A DNA stretch of 64,000 nt, from contig CM050446.2 of the NCBI GenBank assembly GCA_027563935.2, positions 112,324,499 to 112,388,498 of the forward strand. Direction: 5' to 3'. Positions 1 through 12,900 of this stretch are shown one piece after another. Under the pieces are notes generated by a model. That model ran no database searches and was not told the origin of the DNA. It saw only the letters and a program-made list of their open reading frames with translations. The translations under genes and the position numbers were made by a program. Position 1 is the stretch's first letter. Each line of letters opens with the position of its first letter. This DNA comes from Costus lasius. Taxonomy: Eukaryota > Streptophyta > Magnoliopsida > Zingiberales > Costaceae.

Positions 1-933
1 TAAGGTGTCTATGGAAATCTCTTTCAAAGGAGAACAGAGGAAATATAAAAGTCCTAATTTTCTTGCCCTAATTATCAAGGAATCACGCGATGAAGTAGTG
101 CAGGTGGAAGAATATGGCGAAAGGAGGAGTTCGAGGTGATTTTTAGAGATTGGATCATCGGAACATCATGATTCTTGCTGATTTGCTTCGATTTATCCTC
201 TCCTATCCCTTAGAAACCCTTCCTTGTGATTTCTCTATGTTAAAAGAGAGATTTTTGAACGTTTCAATGACGATTGTAGCGTAAACCCTAGTTCGGGGCT
301 TGGTTGAAACCCGTTGACAAATTTAATCGCAAACTTTATCTTTATTCTGTTATTTGGATTGTGTTGTGAGCATATTTTACTTTGAAGTATTTATTTCATG
401 ATCTTACCTTGGCTGAGTACTTTCACATGTTAGCCGTTACGATTCATATCGAGAGAAGGATCGTAAGGGTGGAATCCCTTAGTAAAACTTGCGAGACCTC
501 GACACGAGAGTGCTTGGTCTTCGCTCTAGGGTTTTATAATCTACCATAGAACTCATTGGGTTCGTCTTAGAATGATCCACCACGAGAGTAGGAGGTAGAT
601 CTAAGCCGAACACCGGGGTGTACACTCGACAGAGGGCACCTTGTACTTTAGGGTTAGATTCCTTGTGCAAAATCAATAATCCAAATAACCGACATCTGCC
701 TTGTGCGATTAAAGTAGTCATCGTGGTAAAAACCAAAGCCCCGATATCTCTCTCATATTTACTTCCTACCGTCGTAGCATTGATTACTTCTTTTCGATTT
801 CTATTTTCAAAACCCCAATTTCGATTCGCCTAGCTATCAAGACTTAGACTTTTTGGTACTCAACCTTGTTCCCTAAGGGATTCGACATCTTTTATATTAC
901 TTTGACATAACCGTGCACTTGCGGGACGTGTCA
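1..933 (+). repeat. 5' LTR of element A (3' portion only)
   Basis: This stretch matches the 3' LTR from 38,254 onward with scattered substitutions. It ends in GTGTCA six bases before the primer site. The first ~570 bases of the LTR, including its palindromic array, lie upstream of the window. Confidence 0.88.
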
Positions 934-939
934 AGTTTT

Positions 940-956
940 TGGCGTCGTTGCCGGGG
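940..956 (+). other. Primer-binding site, tRNA-Asp type
   Basis: TGGCGTCGTTGCCGGGG is complementary to the 3' end of plant tRNA-Asp(GUC) apart from one base (T where C is expected). It lies just inside the LTR end, as in Athila/Tat elements. Confidence 0.85.
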
Positions 957-1110
957 AACAACGGTTGATATTAGTATACTTCTGAGAATTGGTAGACTAG
1001 GCTTTAGGTTAGATTTTCTTTACTGCACTGCTATTTCCTTTTTCCTCTTTATTTACTCGCTGTCTTAGAACTGTATAACTTTGACTGACCATTTTATGCA
1101 ATGAAGTTCT

Positions 1111-2495
1111 AGGGCAGGTACACTCTTTGACATTGATCCAGAGATCGAGCGCACCTTCAGGACAAGAAGGAAGCAAAATCAAATTCTGAAGAAAGAAGTC
1201 ATGAACCATCCAGAAGGAGAAAATCAGATGGAGCACATTCAGCTTGATGTAAACAATGACCGAGTACCACAATCAATGGGGAACAACTATAACAACAGGA
1301 CATTGAAAGATTATTCTGCTTCCTATGCTTATGGTTTTCAATCAGGAATTGCTAGGCCCGCTGTTGAGGCTAATAACTTCGAAATAAAACCTGTTCTTCT
1401 TTCTATGGTGCAACAAACCAATTTGGTGGTTCTCCTCTTGAGGACCCCAACATGCACCTCTCTATTTTTCTAGAATATTGCAATATGTTGAAAATTAACG
1501 GTGTGTCTGCTGATTCTATCAGGTTGCGACTATTTCCCTTCTCTTTGAGGGATAGAGCGAGAGCTTGACTGCACACACTACCCGCTGCTTCAATAAGAAC
1601 ATGGGCAGAGCTTCTCAAGTCTTTCTCTCCAAGTACTTCCCTCCATCAAAGACAATTCAATTGCGGAATCAGATAACAAGTTTCATGCAAAAAGATGGAG
1701 AATCCCTATACGAAGCTTGGGAGAGGTTTAAAGAGCTCCAAAGGATGTGTCCACATCACGGAGTTGAGACTTGGGTTTTGATCCAAACGTTCTATAGCGG
1801 TTTAGATTACAACACAAGACTTACATTGGACGCTACAGTAGGAGGCGCTTTGATGAATAGGAGAGTTGAGGATGCAATGAACCTTCTTGAGGACATGGCG
1901 ATTACCCATCACCAATGGACATCTGAGAGAGGTACTTCTACCAAGAAGTCTGGTAAGTATGACCTTGACTCTTTGACTGCACTTACGGCTAAGGTGGATA
2001 ATCTGACTAGAAAGCTTGACTCTTGGTATGTTAATTCGATGGATACTAATTCTATTTCTTATGAGGTCTGTGGAGTTGTAGGTCATGCAGGGGCAGATTG
2101 TCATGCAGGAGATGGACAGATGGGTGTGATCAACTCTGAGCAATTGAATGCTGTTGGAAATTTCAACTTTAACAACAACCCTTATTCCAACTTCTACAAT
2201 CCAGGGTGGCGCAACCACCCAAATTTCTCTTACCGGACAACTCAACCAATTCAACCAAGACAAGTTCCACCACAGCAAACCCAGCCCCCACTTCAGGCAG
2301 CCCCAACAGAACAATTTCAGACCGCCAGGATTTCAGGCTAGGAACTACAATGCACCACCACCACAGCCAAGGCCTAATAATGATTCAAATCTGAGCAAGC
2401 AACTAGAAGGACTTACAGACATGATGAAGATGATGATGACAAGGATGGACTCCCTGGAAACACACAACAAAATGCTAAAGAGTCAGCTAGCCTAG
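1111..2495 (+). pseudogene. Gag of element A, frameshifted
   Basis: This is the structural capsid protein of a Ty3/gypsy element. Fragments in different frames match the intact Gag of element B: an N-terminal part ending near 1,420, a middle part with RLRLF and SLRDRA near 1,525, and a core with SKYFPPSK and GESLYEAWERFKELQR from about 1,620. A loss of one base near 1,420, a deletion near 1,565 and a frame change near 2,150-2,340 break it. The C-terminal part is rich in N, P and Q and ends with a heptad-like MMKMMMTRMDSLETHN stretch. A partial zinc-knuckle remnant (CGVVGH...C) is visible. No functional Gag can be made from this copy. Confidence 0.85.
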
Positions 2496-2516
2496 TAAGT
2501 TAGCTCGTCTTCGAGA

Positions 2517-3434
2517 GCACCAGGCAAGCTTCCATCCCAACCAGAGGTAAACCCGAGTGAGCATTGCAATGCAATCTCCACTCGGAGCGGCAAGCAACTT
2601 GAAGACCCAAAGATGTCGACTGATGACAGGAGAGATGAAGTGACACCAGAACCTGTGGAACCACATTCAGATGCAATACCGGTGGGACCTGAAGCAGCTG
2701 AAGAGGAGCGACCCTATGTTGGACCGCCTGCATACAAGCCACCGATTCCTTTTCCACAGAGGCTTGTCAAGGCTAAATTAGATAAGCAGTTCGGTAAGTT
2801 TTTAGAAGTATAGAAGAAACTTTATATTAACATCCCTTTCGTTGATGCTCTTTCGCAGATACTGACTTATGCAAAATTCCTGAAAGACATCTTATCAAAC
2901 AAGAGGAAGCTAGAGGATCAAGGGACCGTTGCACTTACTGAGGAGTGTAGCGCCATCATTCAGAACAAGCTCCCTCAGAAGCTTAAAGACCCTGACAGTT
3001 TCTCCATACCCTGCCAGATTGGGGAGATGTCCATTCAGAAATCTTTGTGTGATCTAGGAGCAAACGTTAGCCTCATGCCATTATCACTTTGTAAAAGGCT
3101 AGACCTAGGGGATTTGCAACCAACTAGTATTTCTATACAGCTTGCAGACAGATCTGTGCGTCATCCAATTGGTATTTTAGAGGACGTACCTGTTAAAGTA
3201 GGAGATTACTTTATTCCTGCTGATTTTATTGTTTTGGATATTGATGAGGATGACAAGCTCCCTATCATTCTGGGGAGACCTTTTCTTGCTACTGCAAGCG
3301 CTATCATGGATGTCAAGAATGGAAAACAGTCTTTGAACATCTATGGCAACGTTATTCAATTTGATCTAACTGACACCTTGAAAAAACCTTCTCTTGCAGG
3401 TACGTGCTGCAGAGTGGACATTGTGGAAGAGGCC
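2517..3434 (+). pseudogene. Aspartic protease region of element A, interrupted by element B
   Basis: One frame carries the Gag-protease linker (PPIPFPQRL, then KFLKDILSN) and the retropepsin domain with DLGANVSLMP at the active site and ILGRPFL downstream. The DLG(A) form instead of D(T/S)G is usual in Athila-type proteases. A TAG stop lies near 2,811, and the reading frame is cut at 3,434 where element B inserted. In the intact element the protease would cleave Gag-Pol. Confidence 0.85.
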
Positions 3435-5250
3435 TAATGTCTCGTATTTTTATAGTCTTTTAGACTAACATTTACTAGTGAATCGAGACATATTTTCGTA
3501 TTTTTACATCTCTTTCCATCTTATTTCATTGATTTCCTTCAGAAGCTTCACTTCTTGTCATGTTGATGAATACAGGATAATTCACTCACTTTTGGAACTA
3601 TTTGGAGTTATATTTATGTCCCCGAGTGAATCAGGAACCTTGACGAGAAGTTTCACTTCAAACGGAGCAAATTTCCAGAATTACGGTCGAGGCCCTAATC
3701 TGCATTATGGCCATAATTTCCAGTTTTAATTCTCAAGAAGCCCGTTTTCATTCAAGCATAATCATATTCCAAAGGCGTGCTCTCAACTTTCTCAAAAGAA
3801 GCCTTTTGGAAGACGAAAACTTTGATAGAAGACGTTATGGGTATAGCCGTAAATTCACCCTACCCGTAATCTTCACACCGGCGACTTTTGATGTCATACT
3901 ATGGTCGGAATTCAAGTCAAGTCAAAGGTCAACTCATACGAAAAATTTCAGACGAAACGGAGTTCGCTACAGAAATTACCGCCATGCCCATAATTCTCAT
4001 TACACCCGTAATGATAGCATTAAGTGTATCAGAGGGCTGCAATAAATAGGTCGTAACTTTTCCGTTACAACTCCGATTTGGGCGTTTTTAATGTCATTAC
4101 GAATAGATTTTAATGGCCCACAAGTGCATGAATGTTTCAGGAGATGAAGAGAATCGACGCCGACATTACAACCATGCCCGTGATCTCCATTACACCCATA
4201 ATCTCACTTGCGTACTCTAAACTTTAAAGAGCCATAACTTTGTCATTATAGCTCTGTTTTTGACGTTTAAGGTGTCAAACGTAGCTAATTGAAAGCCCCA
4301 TCAATACATTCGTTCAGATTTGGGGTCAGATTCTATAAAAAGGGTGAAATGCCCCTTGGAAGGGCGACGGGTCTCGGCTTGGTGTGAAGTTTTTGGAGAA
4401 AGTTTTAGGAGGAGTTCTCTTGTGCTTCAATTCGTGGAGGCTTGGAGGAAGAAGATTTCAATCCCTTTTGAAGAGTTTGTGATCTCCTATCTTCAATTCT
4501 TTCCTTTATTTCGTTCTTCTTCTGGAGTTTGGTACCTAAACGACGCTATGATAGCGTAAATCTTTTGTCAGAACTAAGGGTGTAGTCTCGTTGTTTGTAT
4601 CTCATTCTCAAACTTGTTATTTCAAAGCAAATGCAAATTATACTTTGTGTTTATTCGTTCTATGCCGTTTTATAGCTAGAATTACCTTGATCACGTAATA
4701 TCTTTTCTCGGGCATCGCAAGAAGGACTGAAAGGTGAATTGCGACGCTAGATCTGCTAGTTCGAACATACTCTGACCTATCAAGAAATTGGGTAGGATTT
4801 GTATCAGGAATTTCATAGTATCTCTGAACCCATTGGGTCAATCTAGGTACGGTGAGCCACGAAAGTAGGACGCCGATTTAGATTGATACCGGATTACGCC
4901 GTCGAAAGAGGGTAATCTGTACATTTTGATACTTCCTTGAGCACTTTTAAAGTTTGCTTTGCTACAATTTTGACTTGTTTGAATTTGAGATCCATCAACG
5001 AGATGAACCCAACGTTCCGATTTCTCTAACCCCTGTTTTCCACCAGAAGTTTTCTCCTGCCGGATTCGGTTTGTTTAAGTCATATTTGCTTTACTTTCTG
5101 CAATTCCAAATCTCTTTAATCGTTTGTCTAGCTATAAATTCACAATATCTTGGTACTTGATCACTGTCCCTGTGGGATCGACATCTTAAGTACTATCATG
5201 ACAAAACCGTCACGCTTGCAGTTAGTTGTGCGTTAGTACGGCACACATCA
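3435..5250 (+). repeat. 5' LTR of element B
   Basis: This is a direct repeat of 20,907-22,721. It starts T(A/G)ATGTC and ends CACATCA. Near 3,686-4,205 it holds several loose copies of an ATTAC...CCATAAT motif. The same LTR type, more diverged, occurs reversed at 60,429-62,093. Confidence 0.92.
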
Positions 5251-5255
5251 TGTTT

Positions 5256-5272
5256 TGGCGTCGTTGCCGGGG
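5256..5272 (+). other. Primer-binding site, tRNA-Asp type
   Basis: The sequence is identical to the site at 940-956 and starts six bases inside the LTR end. It complements plant tRNA-Asp with one mismatch. Confidence 0.85.
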
Positions 5273-5546
5273 ACAGGCAACCAATATCGAAGAGATTTAA
5301 CAATTGGTAGACTAGACGTTTTGTTTCTTGTGTTATTGTTTCTATTTCCTTGTTTTTGTTTGTTTGTTCTCGTTTCCTTGTTTAGTTTGTTTCTTTGTTT
5401 TCGTGAATTAGTTTTTCTCTCTATTTCTATTATTTGCGCTTAACTGTTATAGGCGTAGAGGTTTACGAACAGGTGGATTAGAAGATCTGTACGAACTTGA
5501 TCAGGAAATTGAAAGGACGTTCCATCGCAGAAGACGATTAAAGGAA

Positions 5547-6860
5547 TTGAGCGCTAGAGAAGCATCGAGGATTATTGAACCTATTCCTATCGATCTACCG
5601 ATGGCAAACAACAACAGGACTCTGAAGGATTTCGCCGCTCCAAATGCGCAGGGTCTTCACTCATGTATTTCTAGACCTCCAGTGGAGGCTAATAACTTTG
5701 AGATAAAGCCCTCCCTTTTATTGATGGTTCAGCAGAACCAATTCGGAGGCTTACCATCTGAAGACCCTAACATGCACCTGTCAATTTTCCTGGAGTTTTA
5801 CGACACCACTAAGATGAATGGAGTTTCTAGCGACGCGCTACGACTGCGGCTCTTCTCATTCTCTCTCCGGGATAGAGCTCGGAACGGGCTATACTCGCTC
5901 CAACCAGAATCGCTAACAACTTGGGAACAACTTTCCCAGGCGTTTCTCTCAAAGTACTTTCCCCCAAGTAAAACTGCCCAACTACGAAACCAGATCACTG
6001 GTTTCACCCAGAAAGATGGGGAATCTCTGTATGAAGCTTGGGAGCGATTCAAGGAACTTCAACGCTTATGCCCACACCACGGCTTGAAAAAATGGGTAAT
6101 TGTTCATACATTTTACCATGGTCTTAACTATAATACACGTCTTACTATAGATGCAGCCGCTGGTGGCGCAATTATGAATAAGAACGTCGATGATGCAATG
6201 AACCTATTGGAGGATATGGCATTGAATCACAACCAATGGGCTGGAGACCAACGAGGTACATCATCTAGGGCCGTTGTGCCAGGTAAGTATGAATTAGATG
6301 CCTTGAGTTCTTTAGTTGGTAAGGTTGATTCACTATCTCGTAAATTGGATTCATTGAATGTTAGTTCTGTTGATTCAAGTTCTAGTCCCTCTGTATGTGA
6401 GATATATGGAATTATGGGGCATAGCCATGCTAATTGCCAGTTAGTTGTTTCTCAACCCTCTGAACCACAACAAGAATATGTCAATGTTGTAGGGAACCAA
6501 AATCCAAGACCACAAAATGATTCCTACTCCACTACATACAATCCTGGTTGGAGAAACCATCCTAACTTCTCTTACATGAACAACCCCAATCCTGCTCCAC
6601 AATCAAACTACAGACCTCCACCTAGATTCCAGCCTCGACCGTATGCACCACAATCTCAAAGGACCTCACTTGAAGCAATCATGGAAAATTTCATATCCTC
6701 TCAGACCAAAACCAATGAGAGTGTTAATGATATGATGCGTCACATGTCCTCTAGACTAGACTCTATCGAAGCCCACAACAAACGGGTAGATATTCAATTG
6801 GCAAATCTAGCCACCAGCCTAGCTAGACCAGCAGGTAGGTTACCTTCTCAACCTGAATAG
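5547..6860 (+). CDS. Gag of element B, intact 437-codon frame
   Basis: This is the capsid/nucleocapsid polyprotein of a Ty3/gypsy retrotransposon and would assemble cytoplasmic virus-like particles. The retrotransposon Gag core lies at about residues 95-215 (RLRLFSFSLRDRARNGLYSL, then YFPPSK and GESLYEAWERFKELQR). A basic/polar linker follows, then a knuckle remnant near residue 290 in which CxxC has become CEIY. A P/N/Q-rich segment and a coiled-coil-like stretch (MMRHMSSRLDSIEAHNKR) come before the stop. TAG at 6,858-6,860 ends the frame, but protease continues in the same frame; element A has no stop at the matching place. The true start may be upstream of the first Met because homology with A extends to about 5,470. 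Confidence 0.85.
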   Translation: MSAREASRIIEPIPIDLPMANNNRTLKDFAAPNAQGLHSCISRPPVEANNFEIKPSLLLMVQQNQFGGLPSEDPNMHLSIFLEFYDTTKMNGVSSDALRLRLFSFSLRDRARNGLYSLQPESLTTWEQLSQAFLSKYFPPSKTAQLRNQITGFTQKDGESLYEAWERFKELQRLCPHHGLKKWVIVHTFYHGLNYNTRLTIDAAAGGAIMNKNVDDAMNLLEDMALNHNQWAGDQRGTSSRAVVPGKYELDALSSLVGKVDSLSRKLDSLNVSSVDSSSSPSVCEIYGIMGHSHANCQLVVSQPSEPQQEYVNVVGNQNPRPQNDSYSTTYNPGWRNHPNFSYMNNPNPAPQSNYRPPPRFQPRPYAPQSQRTSLEAIMENFISSQTKTNESVNDMMRHMSSRLDSIEAHNKRVDIQLANLATSLARPAGRLPSQPE

Positions 6861-7885
6861 GACCCACAAGAGAATTGTAGTGCAATTACTACTCGTAGTG
6901 GTAAGCAACTGGAGAACCAAAGAATACCTGATTCCAACCTGAGTCTTGACGCATCTACCAGTCATGTACCCGAACCTGAGAGATCAAGTGAGGAAAAAGA
7001 CGATCATGAGAATGAACCGGCTTATGTTCCACCACCGCCTTATAAGCCACCCATTCCATTCCCACAAAGACTGGCTAAGGCGAAGCTGGATAAACAGTTT
7101 AGAAAATTTTTAGAAATTTTGAAAAAATTGTACAACAACATCCCCTTTACTGAAGCACTGACGCAAATGCCCACATACGCAAAATTTTTGAAGGACATTC
7201 TTTCAAACCGGCGGAAGCTAGAAGAACCTGGTACAGTGGCGCTTACTGAAGAGTGCAGCGCCATTATTCAAAACAAACTTCCGGTGAAATTGAAAGATCC
7301 GGGCAGCTTTTCAATTCCGTGCAAAATTGGGGATCTGACTTTTGATCATGCATTATGTGATCTCGGCGCTAGTGTCAGTTTAATGCCTTTTTTAATCTGC
7401 AGGAAACTGGACATTGGCGACGTAAAAGCAACACCAATCTCTCTACAACTAGCTGACTGCTCAGTACGCAAGCCGGCAGGAATACTGGAAGACATCCCGA
7501 TCAAGGTCGGAGATTTCTTTATTCCAGTCGACTTTGTCGTACTTGAGATGGAGGAGGACGCAAAATTACCGATAATTCTTGGAAGGCCATTTCTTATGAC
7601 TGCCGGAGCAGTCATCGATGTGAAGAACGAAAAATTAGCCCTAAATATCGGTAAGGAGGCTATCGAATTTGATCTGGCACGAAGCCTGAAACACCCTTCT
7701 ATTGCAGGTTCCTGTTGTAGCCTGGACGTTGTTGAGAATGCTGTTGATCAAGAAAATCCCATATCTGAAGGAACTCATAAAGACCCGCTAGAAACTTGCC
7801 TTTTGATGAGTCCGGCCACTGAAGGAAATGAAGAAGCCAGGGCTTATGCAATGCTGATGGACTCAGTCGAGACGATGAACCCTCA
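6861..7885 (+). pseudogene. Protease part of Pol, element B, cut by copia A
   Basis: This is the same frame as Gag after the TAG at 6,860, open to the insertion point of copia A. The linker with PPIPFPQRLAKAKLDKQF leads to KFLKDILSN and then the retropepsin core: LCDLGASVSLMP near 7,357 (active-site Asp) and ILGRPFL near 7,578. The natural continuation into reverse transcriptase is gone: copia A sequence starts at 7,886 and adds a few foreign codons before a stop at 7,922. The domain order is that of an Athila-type pol. Confidence 0.88.
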
Positions 7886-9835
7886 TGTTGGGAAACCCCA
7901 GGGATATTTTATAAAATTTTAAAGATGCAAATACATTGCGCAGTGGAAGAATACCCCCGAAACAGGCCAGTCCCAAAAACCTAGTGAAGATCGCATGCGA
8001 GGGAATCGACACGATGAGATAGAAAATACCTTATGAGTGATGCGAGGCTGATGTCGTAGTAGGCGCCCAAGCGCGTGCCCTCTGCAGTCTCACACACACG
8101 GATCACCTCAAGTCCTCTTCTTCCTCGCCCGGTGCTAGCCTCGGGAAGAAGATCCAAGCCTTAGGTCACCTTCTTCTCAACTTGTGCCACCTCCAAGGTA
8201 TATGCGCCAAGGTTGAAGAAGGAAGAGGGAGATGCCGCCAAGCACAAGTCACACTTGCACCACCTTCAATAGAAGAAGCGCCAAGGATGAAGAAGAAGAA
8301 GTGCTTGCGGCTTGGTTGATGAAGAGATGCGCTAACTCCTCTTGCTCCTCTTGCTCTCGCCCCTCCTCTTATTCTCACGCCTTCAATAAGTTGTGTCTCT
8401 TGAGAGGGGGCGGCTAGGGCTCATTATATAGAGCAAGGGGCGGTTAGAGTAGTGGCTAGGAGAAGAAGTAGGAATAGGATTATTTTAATGATTTAATTAA
8501 GTCCTAATCCAATTAGGATTCTAATTAATTATTTAAATAATCAAGTCCTAATCCAATTAGGACTCTAATTAATAATTTAAATAATCAGCCCTATTAAATA
8601 GGACTCCATACAAGTATTTAAATTAATTAATTAAATAACCCACAAATAATTAATATCAACTTATATTAACCATATGTGCCGTAGGCGCCAACCCTAGTCT
8701 AACTAGGGTTAACCATGCGCCTACACATCCTTCTCCTTAAGCCCATTAAGCCCAACTTTTCAATGGGCCCAGCCCAATGTCCATTATGCATATTAACCAA
8801 GCCCTTGGATCCAATCCAATTTAACCCGAGGTCAAACTAGGCTAACCATGGTTAATATGCCGTAAATGGAAGTTGACTCCAATAAATCTCTTCCATCTCA
8901 TCAGGCCCATTGGCGCTGATGGAATCTCCAAAATAGATCCGAGTTATCCAATAACTCGAGCATAAGGTTTCTCGATCAATACGAGAACTCGAGTATCACG
9001 GTGTGCAACCCTGTAGGTTCCTCTGACGTTGGCAGTGCTGACCTAAGGTCATCACAAGTAGTGAGTGGCACCTAGCAGTGCATCGCTGCTACCCAAGTCA
9101 TCGGAATGGATATCGACATCGAGATCCCTATTATCGCAAGTAGGTACCGTTGCATTACAGTCTCTTTGCCGTACTGATATCCGATTGGACAAGTGTGTCA
9201 CCACTTGTTTTTCATCCAATCTCATGGCTATGACTAAATCAGGTCTAACCTGGGTATGGCCATACACTTTCAGTCATAGATCCATAGAGGAGCTCCATGG
9301 ATATCAAGCTTCCCTTAGGAAGGGGCAAATCCTATCTCTGTCTATTGACCTTCTCATATGGGTCGTGACATGCTCAATGACAACCGTTATTACCCCCCAA
9401 CTACGGTGAGGTGTTAGGTTGTATCAAAGCATGTCCCTAACCATATAGAATGGCCAATGACCTCAAGTCAAGGGATCAATGCATCTCCTATCACTTGTGA
9501 GGATAACTTGTGACACCAAGTCATTGCCTCACAGCGGGTCGGTCTAGTATATCCACCACTGATATACCTATATGTCTGCGTTAGCACCTCATGCCTAACC
9601 AGCCCATATGCCAGTCTCACAAGTACCAGAGTTGTCCCATATCCACTCAGGTACATCGACTGGGGACAATCATTTGAGCACAGATCCAATCTGTCTCCAG
9701 GGACATTATCATATAAGTATATGTTCGCAGATGTAAACAAATAATGATAACGACAATGCCAGAATGATATATATATCAATGTTAAGTAGTACAAATAATG
9801 GACCAAAACTAGGTCCTAGGGCATATACACCAACA
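7886..9835 (-). repeat. 3' LTR of copia A (full length, ~1.95 kb)
   Basis: The repeat has inverted ends TGTTGG / CCAACA. Bases 7,886-8,631 repeat at 15,084-15,830. The interior has an AT-rich block with repeated TCCTAATCCAATTAGGA palindromes (8,490-8,580). Related LTRs lie at 41,685-43,505 and 58,421-60,307. Confidence 0.9.
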
Positions 9836-9850
9836 ATCTCCCACTTGCAC
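9836..9850 (-). other. Polypurine tract of copia A
   Basis: On the minus strand the sequence just upstream of the 3' LTR reads GTGCAAGTGGGAGAT, the usual plus-strand priming tract of Angela-type copia elements. Confidence 0.75.
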
Positions 9851-9910
9851 TAAGACCTAGAGGTTGAGGAACCTCAACCCCATATCTCTAGCGTGACCAT
9901 CATGCTTCTG

Positions 9911-12900
9911 CTACGCCAAAGCCTTGGTCATTGGGTCTGCCAGATTGTTCTCTGTGCCAACTTTGCTAATCTTGACATCACTTCTATCTATGATCTCTCT
10001 GATTAGGTGAAATCTCCTGAGTATGTGTTTGGATCTTTGATGAGACCGTGGTTCTTTGGCTTGTGCAATTGCTCTATTGTTATCACAGTAGATTTCAATG
10101 GGGTCCACTGCACTGGGAACCACCTGAAGTTCAGAAATGAACTTCCTTATCCAAACAGCTTCTTTGGCTGCCTCAGAAGCTGCCACATACTCAGCTTCGA
10201 TTGTAGAATCGGCGATGGTGGATTGCTTGAAGCTCTTCCAGCATACAGCGCCTCCATTCATTTTGAACACATAGCCGGCCTGTGATCTAAAGTCATCAGG
10301 GTCAGACTGGAATGACACATCAGTGTAGCCCTGCATACTGAGCTCTTCTTGTCCCCCATAGACTAGGAACATATCCCTAGTTCTTCTCAGATACTTTAGG
10401 AAGTTCTTTACAGCCACCCAGTGCTGCAAACCAGGATTGGATTGGTATCGGCTGGTTATGCTCACAGCATAAGCCACATCTGGTCTAGTACACAACATTG
10501 CATACATGATCGATCCTACTGCCGAAGCATAGGGCACTCGACTCATGTCATCCCTCTCAGCCTGTGTGGTGGGACACTGGCTCTTTGAGAGAGTAAGGCC
10601 ATGTCTCAATGGAAGGTACCCTTTCTTGGATTGCTCCAAGTTGAACCTCTCCAGGACCTTATCAATGTAGGTACTCTGACTAAGGGCTAGGAGCTTCTTG
10701 GATCTATCCCGGTAGATCCTCACGCCTAGGATATAGGCGGCCTCCCCTAAGTCCTTCATCTCAAAACACTTCCCTAACCATGTCTTCATAGCTTGAAGAC
10801 TAGGGATGTCGTTTCCGATGAGCATTATGTCATCGACATACAAGACCAGAAAAGTCACCAAGCTCCCACTGAATTTTCTGTAAACACAGACGTCATCTTC
10901 GCTTTTGATAAAGCCATAATCTCTCACAGCTTCATCAAATCGAAGATTCCAACTTCGAGATGCTTGCTTTAATCCATAGATGGATCTTTTTAGTCTGCAG
11001 ACCTTATTGGCCTCTGCAGGATGGATGAAGCCATCAGGTTGTGTCATATACACATCCTCAGCCAGCTTCCCATTAAGGAAAGCTATCTTTACATCCATCT
11101 GTCATATCTCGTAATCATGATATGCAGCTATAGCAAGCAGAATCCGAATGGATTTGAACATGGCAACTGGCGAAAAGGTTTCATCATAGTGCACCCCGTG
11201 GACTTGTTTGAATCCCTCAGCCACTAGTCTACCTTTATAGGTAACTACATTGTCATCCATGTCTGTCTTCCTTTTGAAGACCCATTTACACCCTATGGGT
11301 TTTACCCCATCAGGTAGCTCAACCAAATCCCAGACTTGGTTAGTTGACATGGAATCCATCTCGGATCGCATGGCATCAAGCCATCTCTCGGAGTCCGGTC
11401 CACTGACCGCCTCATCGTAAGTCCTGGGTTCATCCTCAATGATGAATATCCCATCGTGTTGGGTCGGCAGCGACCCATACCTCTCAGGTGCACGACGAGT
11501 CCTCCCAGACCTACGTGGGGCCTGTGTCTGAGCCTCAGGTTGCCTAGCAACTGGTACAGGTGGCTCAGGTTCCATCTCTATGTCTTGTGGTTGCACTTGA
11601 ACCTCGTCCAAGTCAAACTTCCTCCCACTAACTTCTTTCATGAGAAATTCTTTCTCTAGAAGGACAGCACCCCGAGCAACAAAAACTTTGTTCTCGGTGG
11701 GAACATAGAAGTAGTAACCCTTAGTTTCCTTAGGGTACCCCACAAACACACACTTATCAGATCTAGGTTCTAGCTTGCTAGAATCCTGACGTTTGACATA
11801 AGCCTCACATCCCCAGATCCTGATAAAGGTGAGATTAGGGCGTCTCCCACTCCATACCTCGTATGGAATCTTTGAGACACTCTTATATGGAACATTATTT
11901 AGTATCAGAGAAGCTGTTTCTAGTGCATGTGCCCAGAATGAGGGAGGTAGAGTTGCATGACTTATCATACATCGAACCATGTCCAACAAAGTTTGATTTC
12001 TCCTTCCAGACACACCATTCCATTGGGGTGTTCCAGGAGGAGTGAGTTGGGATAAAATCCCACACTCTCTCAGATAGTCAAGAAACTCACCACTCAGGTA
12101 CTCTCCACCATGATCTGATCGAAGAGCCTTAATGGATCTACCAAGCTGGTTTTCTACTTCATTCTTGAACTCCTTGAATTTCTCAAAGGATTCAAATTTA
12201 TGTCTCATTAAGTAGACATAACCATACCTACTGAAATCATCAGTAAAGGTAATGAAGTAGTTGTGCCCTCCTCTGGCTTGTTTATTGAATGGCCCACACA
12301 CATCATTATGTATGAGATCCAACAAACCTCCTGCCCTCTCACCAATTTTGGTGAAAGGTGTCTTTGTCATTTTCCCTAATAAACAAGGCTCACATGTATC
12401 AAATTCCTCCAAGGAACTTGAATCTAACAACCCATTTGCATGGAGTTGTTGAATGTGATTCTTGTTTATATGGGCTAATCGACAATGCCATAGGAAAGCA
12501 CCAACTAAACCACTCAGTTTGGTCCTTTTATTATTTATATTACAGATAGAGTTATCCATGTCTAACACATATAGACCATTGCACAAAGTACCCTTCCCAT
12601 AGAACTTATTTGCAAATGAAAAAGAACAAGAGTTCTTATTTATTTCAAACTTAAATCCCTTCTTTGCCAAGCAAGGAATGGATATAATGTTCTTAGTAAG
12701 CGAAGGTACATAATAGCAATTATCTAACTCTAATAGAAGTCCAGAAGGCAGGGAGAGAGTCAAAACTCCTACAGCAACAGCAGCAACCTGTGCCCCGTTT
12801 CCAACTCGTAGGTCAATCTCTCCAGCCCGCACTGTTCTACTTTTCTTGAGCCCCTGCATATTTGTACAAATATGAGCTCCACATGCAGTATCCAATACCC

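Noticed and set aside
8166..8417. Overlapping frames on both strands, repeated at 15,364-15,615
   Set aside because: They recur because they lie in the two LTR copies of copia A; no protein homology.
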